DNA of 9,096 nucleotides. Source: JBDNIO01 sp041688215. Its GTDB lineage: Bacteria; Pseudomonadota; Gammaproteobacteria; Nevskiales; Salinisphaeraceae. Numbering within the stretch: the stretch's first letter is position 1; each line of letters begins with the position of its first letter. Where the stretch lies: contig JBDNIO010000179.1 in NCBI GenBank assembly GCA_041688215.1, positions 1 to 9,096 on the forward strand, in the 5' to 3' direction. Shown in pieces: positions 1 to 7,533 of the stretch. The position numbers and the translations under genes were made by a program. The notes under the pieces were generated by a model. It saw only the letters and a list, made by a program, of their open reading frames with translations. It had not been told where the DNA came from and ran no database searches.

Positions 1-2
1 AC

Positions 3-128
3 ACTTTATTACAGATTTTGTCGGTCACTATTTTCGAGAAAACCTCGCTGTATCAAGCCTTGGCGGGCTCCGGTTACAATAGCGATAATGACCAAAGCTA
101 TAACCAATTGAATTTGTTTGAGTTTTAA
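3..128 (+). CDS. C-terminal end of an IS4-type transposase (partial, runs off left edge)
   Basis: An open frame enters from the left edge and ends at TAA 126–128, giving 41 residues. It begins TLLQILSVTIFEKTSLYQAL and ends NQLNLFEF. An 'LxILSVTxFEKT' stretch followed by a polar spacer and a terminal 'NQLxLF' is, as I remember the family, typical of the C-terminus of IS4-type transposases, particularly those with an N-terminal DUF4372 domain. This tail carries no catalytic residues; the DDE domain would lie upstream, outside the window. The palindrome ACACTAGTGT (133–142), just after the stop, may belong to the right end of the element, but the matching left end is not visible and no target duplication can be tested. 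It converges on the broken TPR gene. The family call rests on a short tail, so a related IS family is possible. Confidence 0.68.
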   Translation, partial: TLLQILSVTIFEKTSLYQALAGSGYNSDNDQSYNQLNLFEF

Positions 129-259
129 CCGGACACTAGTGTGTGCTGGCCAACAGTAATCGGCAGGGTTGGGTTTTACTTCAGTAAATGGGGTGATGCT
201 ACCCAAGTATAACGAGGTGTGCGCACCAGCGTCATTCTTCAGGCTAACGCCGCAACTGA
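129..259. other. Intergenic stretch between convergent IS remnant and TPR gene
   Basis: These 131 bases lie between two convergent stop codons. They hold the short palindrome ACACTAGTGT (133–142) and a weak hairpin, GGGT 191–194 with ACCC 201–204, that lacks a clear T-run on either strand. I see no convincing terminator, promoter or small gene. Part of the stretch is probably the non-coding right end of the insertion sequence. Confidence 0.5.
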
Positions 260-1901
260 TCATGGCTGACTGGGGCGATCTTGCGCCAGATCGGCAAACG
301 CCAGCGAAGCCTGACGCAGATATGCCCGGAGTTGTTGGCGCTGTTGCGCGGTAACTTGCGCCTGGGTTTGCTGGCGCAGATTGGAGACGGCCGCTTGTGT
401 TTGTGTGATGCGTGCATTCAAGGCCTCCACGCACTGCTGCAGGCGTGAGCTGCCCTGGGTATCAATTAGCCGGGCGGCTGCGGAATCCTGCTGCTCGGAC
501 AAGGCCAGCAACAGACGACCCCGCTCCACCGGAGAGGGTTGCGCCATGGGCTGGCCAGCCGGCGTTTGCGCGCGCAGGTTTTCCAGGATGTTGGCTACGT
601 CCTGGGCGTTGCGATTTTGCGGAACCGCAGCCAGTTGCGTGACCCGGGCATTGAGATGGGCTTGCAGTTGCTCAAGCGAGGTCTGCATATCAATCAGGCG
701 GGTTAACTGCGGGTTATCCAGCTCATCCGGGGTGACACCGGGTTGCGCCAGCGCCTGATCAACCGTGATCAGAGCATTCACCGCACGCTGATAAGCCGCT
801 TGCGCCTGCGCCAGGTCGCCGGATTCAACCAGCGTGTAAGGCAGGGTAATCATCGCTTCGGCAACCACCGGGTCGGCCAGGTCGCCGTCGCGGATGGCGG
901 CCTGCCATGCGACCGCGGCGCGCTCGAACTGGCTGGCTGTATCGGCGTAGCCGGGGGGGGGGCGGCGAGCAGTGCTTTTTTGTTTTTTACCTGGGATATG
1001 CGGCAGTTGTTACGAGGCACCTTGTGCAGCGGATCAGCGTTATTCCACAACACCGCTGGTGCGCGCTCACAGGCCTTCTTTTCGACCTTGATCAGGGGTT
1101 GTTCAAACTCGGTAGATAGAAATTCCGACCAGCCCAGCGCAAGCAGCGCCTTGCGCGCCAGGGGGCTGTTCAACGGGATGCGCCAAAGCACACGACGCGC
1201 CTGGCGCGCGCGCTGGTTGCGCAACAACCAGTAGCCCAGCGTGAGGTTGGCTTGGTCGGCCAGCGCGCGCAGTGGGGGTTCGTCGCCAGCGTAACTGCCC
1301 AGCGTATTCAGCTCGCCCGCGCCGCGCGCAGCCATGCGATGCCGAGGTTGAAGTGGTCGATGGCACTTATTTCGCCGAACTGTTCGAGCACGGCCAGCGG
1401 CAGGGCGGCCTCGTCGTAGCGTTGCTGTTGTAGCAGTGTGCGTGCCAGCAGGGATGCCCGCCGGTGCGCCGCGCGCGCGGGCGGTTGCGGGGGCATACGC
1501 AGCAGCACGCGTTCGGTGCCATCGTAATTGTCGTTTTCGTAAAATGTCTGCGCAATCTGCAACCAGATGGCAGGCGCGGCAGCGCGGTTTCCGGGGGCGG
1601 AAATAAGCGCCTCGGCCTGCGCTGGGAGGCCGGCCGTGGCATACAGCAGGGCGCCGCGGGCGCCGGTATCCTGGTTGTGCGCGCGCAGTTGTGCCAGCGC
1701 GCTCAAGCTATTCGTGTCGTTGTCGGTACGGCTGGAAAACACGGCGTGTGCGGCATGCAGGTACCTGGCCTGATGGCTTGCGCGTCCGCCGTTTTGCCAT
1801 TGCGCATGCGCCAGCAGTGGCGCCAGCAGCAAGCCAGCAGCGGCCACAAGCCGGACGTGGCAGAGCGAAATCGAACACGGCGATAGCGGTGCTTTACTCA
1901 T
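260..1901 (-). pseudogene. Exported TPR-like, coiled-coil-rich protein of unknown function, split by two frameshifts
   Basis: Three collinear minus-strand pieces in different frames make one protein of about 547 residues once two bases are restored. Piece 1 (1308–1901) starts at ATG 1901, has a signal peptide (hydrophobic core LVAAAGLLLAPLLAHA, likely cleavage AHA|QW) and helical TPR-like pairs (FNLGIAWLRA). It runs to a premature TGA. Piece 2 continues with GELNTLGSYAGDEP from about 1320 to 963. Piece 3 resumes beyond the G-run with GYADTASQFERAAVAWQAAI and VESGDLAQAQAAYQRAVNAL, then a Gln/Ala/Leu-rich coiled-coil-like tail to the stop at 260. Break 1 is in the GC-rich run at about 1317–1331; break 2 is at the run of ten G at 953–962. 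One extra base at each restores a single frame. The ATG overlaps the prmA stop by 8 bases, so it was probably translated by coupling. Function is unknown; a periplasmic or envelope scaffold role is only a guess. Sequencing indels and true decay cannot be told apart here. Confidence 0.75.
953..962. repeat. Homopolymer run of ten G inside the TPR gene
   Basis: Ten consecutive G on the plus strand (C on the coding strand) sit exactly where the reading frame changes. Before the run the protein reads ALLAAPP; after it the good frame reads GYADTASQFERAAVAW. Eleven bases instead of ten would join them. Such a run is prone to polymerase slippage in the cell and to miscalling in sequencing. Confidence 0.9.
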
Positions 1902-2784
1902 ACCGTTGCGCTACCAGGCAGGCCCAACCGTCGCGGCTACGGACCGGCTCAAATGCAAAATTTTTAGTATAGGCAGTCTGCACCGCCTGCGCCTGATGTT
2001 CCAGTAATCCGGCCATCACCAACGTGCCACCGGGTCGCAGCAGGCCCGTCAGTTCGGCGGCCAGATCCGTCAATGGCCCCGCGAGTATATTGGCCAGCAC
2101 CAGATCCGCGCTGCCTGGTGAAAGGCGGCTCGCCTCACGGGTTTCAATGCGCTTTTCAACCCCGTTACCTATGGCGTTGTCGCGCGTTGCAATTAACGCT
2201 TGCGGGTCGATATCCACCGCCGCGACTGCGCGCGCGCCCAGCAAAGCCGCAGCGATTCCCAAAATGCCGGAGCCGCAGCCATAGTCGATGACGCACTGGC
2301 CGGTGGGCGGGTGCGCATCCAGCCATTCCAGACACAGGGCAGTAGAGGCGTGTGCGCCCGTACCAAAAGCCAAACCGGGATCAAGCTTCAACACGATGGC
2401 ATTTTCAGCGTGCACCGTTTCATGTTTCGGACAGACCCACAGGTTTTCGCCGAAACGCATGGGGCGGTAGTCTTCCAGCCAGGCGCGTACCCAGTCGCGG
2501 TCTTCGATCAGCTCGGCCTGCCATGCCGGCGCTTGCGCCAGCTCCAGGCCAGTTATCACCTTGCGCATTAACTGTTGCGGGTCACTCTGGGCGGGGAAAA
2601 GACCGATTACGTCGGTTTGCCGCCACAACGGGGACGCGCCCGGTTCGGGTTCGATCAACGCTTCGTCGCCGCCATCGCGCAGGGTAATGGCCAGGGCGCC
2701 CAGGGTTTCGAACATGGCCTCTACCCGCTCGGGCGCGGTATGCGAAACAGTGATTTGCAGCCAGGGTTGGCCGGGGTGGCGCAT
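1894..2784 (-). CDS. prmA: Ribosomal protein L11 methyltransferase PrmA
   Basis: This 296-residue protein transfers methyl groups from S-adenosylmethionine to ribosomal protein L11 in the cytoplasm. The N-terminal L11-recognition domain (about residues 7–110) begins PWLQITVSHTAPERVEAMFE. The family signature DPGLAFGTGAHAST lies at 135–148. The SAM-binding loop VIDYGCGSGILGIAA is at 165–179, with an acidic ribose-binding strand VDID (190–193) and the NILAGPL active-site motif at 232–238. Length is normal for the family (about 290–300). The start at ATG 2784 has AAGGA about nine bases upstream. It lies 35 bases after accC, the usual order in Pseudomonas-like operons, and its stop overlaps the start of the TPR gene. 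All key motifs are intact. Confidence 0.97.
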   Translation of the reverse strand: MRHPGQPWLQITVSHTAPERVEAMFETLGALAITLRDGGDEALIEPEPGASPLWRQTDVIGLFPAQSDPQQLMRKVITGLELAQAPAWQAELIEDRDWVRAWLEDYRPMRFGENLWVCPKHETVHAENAIVLKLDPGLAFGTGAHASTALCLEWLDAHPPTGQCVIDYGCGSGILGIAAALLGARAVAAVDIDPQALIATRDNAIGNGVEKRIETREASRLSPGSADLVLANILAGPLTDLAAELTGLLRPGGTLVMAGLLEHQAQAVQTAYTKNFAFEPVRSRDGWACLVAQRYE

Positions 2785-2819
2785 GGAGTGACGTCCTTGT
2801 TCGACCGGGTAGACCGGAC

Positions 2820-4166
2820 TTATCCAGCCTTACTAAGCAGGCGCTCCAGATAATGGATATCAACGCCGCCTTTTTTATGTTCTTTTTGCGTAAAAATGTA
2901 GGTATGCAAATCGATATTAGTGTTAATGCCCTCGACTACAAGTTCGGACAACGCAGTTAACGCCCGCGCCCGCGCCGACTTTCGATTTTCACCGTGGGCG
3001 ATGAGCTTGCCGATGAGCGAGTCATAATGCGGCGGCACGGTATAGCCGCTGTAAATATGCGAATCCATGCGGATGCCGGGCCCGCCGGGGGCGTGGTATT
3101 TTTCGATCTTGCCCGGCGCCGGCACAAAAGTGCGTGGGTGCTCGGCGTTGATGCGGCATTCGATGGCGTGGCCCTGGATATGAATGTCTTCCTGCGTCCA
3201 GCGCAGTTTTTCGCCGGCGGCGATGCGCAGTTGCTCGGCTACCAGATCCACGCCCGTGACCATTTCGGTTACCGGGTGCTCGACCTGGATGCGAGTATTC
3301 ATCTCGATAAAATTGAATTGCCCGTCTTCATACAGGAATTCAAACGTGCCCGCGCCGCGGTAATCAATACGCTTGCACGCGGCGACACAGAGTTCGCCAA
3401 TTTCCTTGCGCTGTTCGTCGGTAATGCCGACCGCGGGCGCTTCTTCGATAACCTTTTGGTTGCGCCGCTGGATGGAGCAGTCGCGTTCGCCCAAGTGGAT
3501 GGCATTGCCGTGTGCATCGGCAAGTACCTGCACCTCGATATGGCGCGGGCGCTCCAGATACTTTTCCATATACACATCGGGATTGCCGAAGGCGCTGGCG
3601 GCTTCGCGTTGGGCCATCTCGATGGATTTAGTAAGGTTCGCTTCTTCGTAAACCACATGCATGCCGCGACCACCGCCGCCGCCCACGGCCTTGATAATCA
3701 GCGGATAACCGACCTTGTTGGCGATCGCGCGGGATTCGTTATTATCTTCGGTCAGCGCCTTGCCGGAGCCGGGTACACAGGGCACACCCGCAGCCATCAT
3801 TTCCTGAATCGCGGAGGTCTTGTCGCCCATTAAACGAATCGTCTCGGCCTTGGGGCCGATGAAAATAAAACCGGATTTTTCCACGCTCTCCGCAAAATCC
3901 GCGTTTTCGGACAAAAATCCGTAACCCGGGTGGATGGCAGTGGCTCCCGTGACCTCCGCGGTGCTCATCAGCGCGGCCATGTTCAGATAGCTTTGCGACG
4001 ACGGCGGCGGGCCGATGCACACGGCCTCCTCGGCCAGCAGCACGTGCTTCTGTTCGCGATCTGCGGTGGAATAGGCGGCGACCACATCTATGCCCAGTTC
4101 ACGGCAGGCACGCAGAATCCGCAGCGCGATCTCACCCCGATTGGCAATAAGTACTTTCTCAAGCAT
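2820..4166 (-). CDS. accC: Biotin carboxylase subunit of acetyl-CoA carboxylase
   Basis: AccC carboxylates the biotin carried on AccB using ATP and bicarbonate, the first half-reaction of malonyl-CoA formation for fatty acid synthesis. At 448 residues it numbers like the E. coli enzyme. The N-terminal domain opens LEKVLIANRGEIALRILRAC. The ATP-grasp domain has K116 and K159, the glycine-rich loop KAVGGGGGRGMHVV (159–172), H209, C230 and K238. The metal and bicarbonate site is E276, E288, R292 and E296 in EMNTRIQVEHPVTEM, with R338 in ECRIN. The C-terminal biotin carboxylation domain is complete. The start lies 5 bases after the accB stop and has no clear ribosome binding site, suggesting coupled translation with accB. 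Biotin carboxylase domains of pyruvate or propionyl-CoA carboxylases are similar, but the stand-alone length and the accB neighbour settle the assignment. Confidence 0.98.
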   Translation of the reverse strand: MLEKVLIANRGEIALRILRACRELGIDVVAAYSTADREQKHVLLAEEAVCIGPPPSSQSYLNMAALMSTAEVTGATAIHPGYGFLSENADFAESVEKSGFIFIGPKAETIRLMGDKTSAIQEMMAAGVPCVPGSGKALTEDNNESRAIANKVGYPLIIKAVGGGGGRGMHVVYEEANLTKSIEMAQREAASAFGNPDVYMEKYLERPRHIEVQVLADAHGNAIHLGERDCSIQRRNQKVIEEAPAVGITDEQRKEIGELCVAACKRIDYRGAGTFEFLYEDGQFNFIEMNTRIQVEHPVTEMVTGVDLVAEQLRIAAGEKLRWTQEDIHIQGHAIECRINAEHPRTFVPAPGKIEKYHAPGGPGIRMDSHIYSGYTVPPHYDSLIGKLIAHGENRKSARARALTALSELVVEGINTNIDLHTYIFTQKEHKKGGVDIHYLERLLSKAG

Positions 4167-4171
4167 GGCGT

Positions 4172-4630
4172 TTAGGAGATCACGAACAGGGGTTGATCAA
4201 ATTCCACCGGCTGCCCGTTTTCCACCAACACGGCCACGACCTTGCCGGAAACTTCGGCCTCGATCTGATTGAGCATTTTCATTGCTTCGATAATGCACAG
4301 GGTTTGTTCGGCGCTGACCTGATCGCCCACCTCCACAAACGGGCGCGCATCCGGTGACGGCGACTGATAGAAGGTGCCAACCATGGGCGCACGCACCACG
4401 TGGCCCTCGGGCAGCTCCTTGCCTTTTTCACCTTTGGACTCCGACGCGGAAGGCGCGGATTCCTGGCTAGCCGGCGCGGGCGCTGCCTGGGGTTGTGCAT
4501 ACTGCATCGATGCGCTCGGTGGCGGATAGCGGCCAATCCGCACCGACTCTTCGCCTTCGGTAATTTCCAGCTCGGCGATACCGGATTCTTCGACCAGCTC
4601 GATCAGCTTCTTGAGTTTGCGGATATCCAT
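4172..4630 (-). CDS. accB: Biotin carboxyl carrier protein of acetyl-CoA carboxylase
   Basis: AccB is the 152-residue carrier that swings biotin between AccC and the carboxyltransferase AccAD. It starts MDIRKLKKLIELVEESGIAE, the standard N-terminal segment, followed by a flexible Pro/Ala/Ser/Glu-rich linker (about residues 36–75). The biotinyl domain begins at HVVRAPMVGTFYQSPSPDA; the 'thumb' loop follows at about 87–100. The biotin attachment lysine is K118 in EAMKMLN (115–121). Length is close to E. coli BCCP (156). The start has AAGGA about seven bases upstream in the 12-base gap after aroQ. accC follows 5 bases later, the classic accBC pair. Nothing is missing. Confidence 0.97.
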   Translation of the reverse strand: MDIRKLKKLIELVEESGIAELEITEGEESVRIGRYPPPSASMQYAQPQAAPAPASQESAPSASESKGEKGKELPEGHVVRAPMVGTFYQSPSPDARPFVEVGDQVSAEQTLCIIEAMKMLNQIEAEVSGKVVAVLVENGQPVEFDQPLFVIS

Positions 4631-4642
4631 GCCTGTCCTTAG

Positions 4643-5089
4643 TTATTTCGCTGCGGATAAATGTTTGATTGCGGCAGTCAAAGCCAGCTCATAGCCAAGC
4701 GCCCCCAGCCCGGTGATCGTGCCCTGGGCAATGCCGGAAAAATAGGAATGGTGACGAAAATCTTCGCGTGCGTGCACGTTGGACAAATGGATTTCGATGA
4801 ACGGGATCGCGGCCGCCAGCAGCGCATCGCGCAGCGCAATGCTGGTATGGGTAAAGGCCGCCGGATTAAACAGGATGAAATCGACGCCTTCTGCACTTGC
4901 TGCGTGAATGCGCTCGATTAACGCCGCTTCGCTATTGCTCTGCAGGCAGGCCATTTCCAGATCCTGGTCGCGGGCTTGCTCGCGCAGGCGCTGCTCGATG
5001 TCGGCCAGGCTTGTGGCACCATAGTGGCCGGGCTCGCGCTGACCCAGTAAATTCAGGTTTGGTCCGTTAAGCAACAGTATTTTGGCCAC
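4643..5089 (-). CDS. aroQ: Type II 3-dehydroquinate dehydratase
   Basis: AroQ converts 3-dehydroquinate to 3-dehydroshikimate, the third step of the shikimate pathway to aromatic amino acids, in the cytoplasm. The 148-residue length is normal for the small dodecameric type II enzyme. Motifs run in order: LLLNGPNLNLLGQREP (5–20) with the active-site loop residues R18 and catalytic Y23; FNPAAFTHTSIALRDAL (74–90) with N75 and H81; and EIHLSNVHAREDFRHHSYFS (99–118) with catalytic H101 and R108. The start codon is GTG at 5089; no ATG or other good start lies in frame upstream, and MAKILLLNGPN matches the family's usual beginning. A GGA triplet lies about eight bases upstream. It leads aroQ–accB–accC and follows a 133-base gap, so it may have its own promoter. 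Confidence 0.97.
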   Translation of the reverse strand: MAKILLLNGPNLNLLGQREPGHYGATSLADIEQRLREQARDQDLEMACLQSNSEAALIERIHAASAEGVDFILFNPAAFTHTSIALRDALLAAAIPFIEIHLSNVHAREDFRHHSYFSGIAQGTITGLGALGYELALTAAIKHLSAAK

Positions 5090-5222
5090 GCCTTGTCCAA
5101 TTTCAGACTTCTGCCACCATTGTGCCGGAGCGCGGCAGGTTTGTACAGAATCTGGAATTTAACGGCTATTTCGGAGTAGATGCCGGGGTTTTCGACGCAT
5201 TATTTTTGTATTCTACGGGATT
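5090..5222 (-). promoter_or_regulatory. Possible leader and promoter region of aroQ–accBC–prmA
   Basis: This is the only sizeable gap (133 bases) in the minus-strand block. It contains a small hairpin, TGCCG 5123–5127 with CGGCA 5133–5137, and an alternative, mutually exclusive pairing, CTGCC 5111–5115 with GGCAG 5134–5138. No T-run follows either, so a terminator is unlikely. AT-rich tracts occur near 5195–5220 and 5140–5170 (minus strand), but I could not pick a −35/−10 pair with conviction. The promoter call is inferred from the gap and from the independent transcription of aroQ/accBC in related bacteria. Confidence 0.35.
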
Positions 5223-5741
5223 CTACCTGGATAAATACGGCGCTAGCAGCGCATTAAGCCGCGCCTGGTCCATCTCGCCGACCACGCGCTCACGCACGAT
5301 ACCCTTGCGGTCAATCAGGATACTTACCGGCAAGTCGGCCCCGCCTTCGAGTTTGTCCTGTAGTTTGACCACGTTCATGGCGTCCACCAGTAGCGGGTAA
5401 TTTATATCGTATTTTTCGGCGTAGTGGCGCACCGGCTCGGGCTCATCCACGGCCAGGCCGATTATTTGCAGGCCTTTATCGCCATGTTCCTTCTGCGCCT
5501 GAATGAGCAGTGGTATTTCCTTGCGGCACGGCGCACACCAGGTTGCCCAGAAATTCAGTAACAACAATTTGCCATCCCATTCATCGACGCTGCGCATGGC
5601 GCCGGTGGTGTCGGGCAAGCTGAAATTAGGGCGTTGGGCTTTGCTTTGATCTGTGCCGCTACCCAGCATGAATTTTGCTGCGGCGAGACCTGCGACTACA
5701 GCGACTGCGGCCAGTATGAGAATGATCAGGATTTTTTTCAT
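5223..5741 (-). CDS. TlpA/ResA-like membrane-anchored thioredoxin
   Basis: This 172-residue protein is a periplasm-facing thiol:disulfide oxidoreductase. Residues 1–24 (MKKILIILILAAVAVVAG…) form an uncleaved signal anchor with no lipobox cysteine. The AhpC/TSA-type thioredoxin fold follows from about residue 38, with PNFSLPDTTG, then LLNFWATWCAPCRKEIPLL holding the active site C69-A-P-C72, and a cis-proline loop LPVS with P138. The DEPEPVRHYAEKYDINYPLLVD segment (99–120) is the insert typical of TlpA/ResA-like proteins. I chose ATG 5741 because the hydrophobic anchor begins there; a longer reading to 5798 would add 19 residues overlapping dsbD. The start is one base after the dsbD stop, with no clear ribosome binding site, which implies coupled translation and suggests that DsbD keeps it reduced. 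Its client could be apocytochrome c or other periplasmic thiols; the sequence does not decide. Confidence 0.9.
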   Translation of the reverse strand: MKKILIILILAAVAVVAGLAAAKFMLGSGTDQSKAQRPNFSLPDTTGAMRSVDEWDGKLLLLNFWATWCAPCRKEIPLLIQAQKEHGDKGLQIIGLAVDEPEPVRHYAEKYDINYPLLVDAMNVVKLQDKLEGGADLPVSILIDRKGIVRERVVGEMDQARLNALLAPYLSR

Positions 5742-5742
5742 A

Positions 5743-7533
5743 TTAGCTGCCGAGTGCGCGTTGCAGGTGCCGCACAAAACCGTCGGCATCGACTTCACCG
5801 ATCAAGCGATGATTCTCAAGCTCGTTGCCTTGCGCGTCAAAAAACAGAATGGTCGGCGGGCCGATCACGCCCAGTTCCTTGAGCAGCGCCCGGTCTTGGG
5901 CATTGTAATCGGTTACATCGACCTGCAAGGCCGTGACGGGTTTGAGTGCCTGGAGCACCTTTTCGTCATTGAAAACCGTGCGTTCCATGTGCACACACTC
6001 CACACACCAGTCGGCGTAGAAGTCGATTAAGGCGGGGCGTTGTTCTGCTGCTGCCGAATCGAGCGCGTCGAATAATTCGTCCCGGCCACTCACGCGCTGG
6101 AATACGCTAGTTTCGGCACGCCCGGCTGGCGTTGTTGAATGCATCAATGCTGCCAAGGGACGCAGCGGATCGGCACCGCCCATCGACGCGCCAACCAGCA
6201 GAATCGTGGCGTAGATCAAACCCAATACGCCCGCGGCCTTCGCCAGCCGGCTTGCGGATGTGGTCGCGGATTCCAGCGCGCCCAGATGCACGCCGTAAGC
6301 GGCCAGCAGGATCGCCCATAGCGCAAGAATGGCCGGGCCGGGCAGAATGCGTGTCAGCAACCAGATGGCCACGCCGAGCAGAATCACGCCAAACAGCACC
6401 TTGATCTGATCCATCCAGGCGCCAGCTCTGGGCAGCACGCCCGCGCCCGCGGTACCAAGTACAATCAGCGGCAGACCCATGCCGATGCCCAGCGCAAACA
6501 GTGCCGCGCCGCCGAGTACGGCGTCGCCGCTGCTACCGATATAAAGCAGTGCGCCAGCCAATGGCGGCGCCAGGCAGGGGCCGACAATCAAGGCGGCCGC
6601 AAGTCCCATTAACGCTGCACCTGCCAGGCCGCCGCCGCTGCGCTGCGACAGATTATTCAGCCGCGTTTGCAGCGCACTAGGCATTTGCAACGCAAACAGT
6701 CCGAACATGGCCAGCGCCAGGGCGACAAACAACAGAGCAAACGGCACCAGTACCCAGGGCGACTGCAGCGCCGCCTGCAGGTTGGCGCCGAATAGGCCCG
6801 CTAATACGCCGAAAAAAGTGTAGGCCAGCGCCATCGCCAGTACATAGGCGCAGGACAGGGAAAAGCCACGCCAGGCACTGATATTCTGCCCACGGCCAAC
6901 GATAATGCCAGACAGGATCGGAATCATGGGTAATACGCAAGGAGTGAACGCCAGTAAGACGCCCAGACCGAGGAAACTGAGCAGGGTCCAGACGAGATCA
7001 CCACTGCTTAGTAACCCCGCAAGTTGATCCTGTTCAGCTACGAATGGCTCGGATTCCGGGGCCGGATCTTCGTTCGCCTCGGCCGTGCTGGTTTCCAGGT
7101 CGAGCGTTTTCGTTTGCGGGGGATAGCACAACCCGGCATCCGCACAGCCTTGATACACCACCTTTATCTTCGAGGGTGGTCCCCCGGAGAAAGGCAGGGT
7201 TACGGTCAACTGGTTGCGGTAGGTTTCGACTTCGCCGAAAAATTCGTCGACGTGTTTTGCGCCGTCGGGAATCTGCGGTGTGCCAAGCGTCGCGCCCGAT
7301 TTACCGGGCAACTCGAATTTGAGGGCGTGTTTGTATAAATAATAACCGTCGGCGATTTCCCAGCGCAGGTTAATTGCATCGTCATCCACCAGCACACCGG
7401 GCGAAAAGGCCTCTTCAACCGGCAGGAAATCGCCTGGTGGATTGCCGTCAAACAGCCCCGCCTGGGCGCTGGCCGCGAATAGCAGCCACCCGGTCAGCGT
7501 GGCCAGAGTTGTACGCAGCGTGCCTGGAGTCAT
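5743..7533 (-). CDS. dsbD: Thiol:disulfide interchange protein DsbD
   Basis: DsbD carries electrons from cytoplasmic thioredoxin across the inner membrane to periplasmic thiol reductases. The 596 residues show all three domains. A signal peptide (1–25, ending ASAQA) leads to the periplasmic alpha domain with YQGCADAGLCYPP, C130 and C136. A multi-pass membrane beta domain (about 175–450) carries C199 in AFTPCVLPMIP and C320 in IVGPCLAPPLAGA. The C-terminal thioredoxin-like gamma domain has FYADWCVECVHME with C510/C513 and a cis-proline in GPPT (559–562). So all six redox cysteines are present. I chose ATG 7533 because it gives a clean signal peptide and overlaps the cutA stop as ATGA; the frame stays open to a TTG at 7560. 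A GAGG just upstream can pair with CCTC (7540–7550), so initiation may depend on translation of cutA. Length fits the family (about 565–600). Confidence 0.97.
   Translation of the reverse strand: MTPGTLRTTLATLTGWLLFAASAQAGLFDGNPPGDFLPVEEAFSPGVLVDDDAINLRWEIADGYYLYKHALKFELPGKSGATLGTPQIPDGAKHVDEFFGEVETYRNQLTVTLPFSGGPPSKIKVVYQGCADAGLCYPPQTKTLDLETSTAEANEDPAPESEPFVAEQDQLAGLLSSGDLVWTLLSFLGLGVLLAFTPCVLPMIPILSGIIVGRGQNISAWRGFSLSCAYVLAMALAYTFFGVLAGLFGANLQAALQSPWVLVPFALLFVALALAMFGLFALQMPSALQTRLNNLSQRSGGGLAGAALMGLAAALIVGPCLAPPLAGALLYIGSSGDAVLGGAALFALGIGMGLPLIVLGTAGAGVLPRAGAWMDQIKVLFGVILLGVAIWLLTRILPGPAILALWAILLAAYGVHLGALESATTSASRLAKAAGVLGLIYATILLVGASMGGADPLRPLAALMHSTTPAGRAETSVFQRVSGRDELFDALDSAAAEQRPALIDFYADWCVECVHMERTVFNDEKVLQALKPVTALQVDVTDYNAQDRALLKELGVIGPPTILFFDAQGNELENHRLIGEVDADGFVRHLQRALGS

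Noticed and set aside
9..434. Minus-strand open frame covering the left edge
   Set aside because: It overlaps the C-terminal part of the TPR gene in another frame and is antisense to the transposase tail; it has no start signal and no protein-like conservation that I recognise.
743..1234. Plus-strand open frame opposite the TPR gene
   Set aside because: It crosses the G-run and both sides of a frame break on the other strand without resembling any protein; the minus-strand pieces have a signal peptide, TPR-like helices and coupling to prmA.
2994..3833. Long plus-strand open frame (279 codons) opposite accC
   Set aside because: It is antisense to the fully conserved AccC catalytic region; its composition (rich in H, D, A, G, F) is what the opposite strand of a GC-rich gene gives, and it has no ribosome binding site or family motif.
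5223..5798. Longer start for the TlpA-like protein (19 extra residues)
   Set aside because: The extra residues overlap the end of dsbD and precede an ideal signal anchor with polar sequence containing two cysteines; the ATG one base after the dsbD stop is the better start.
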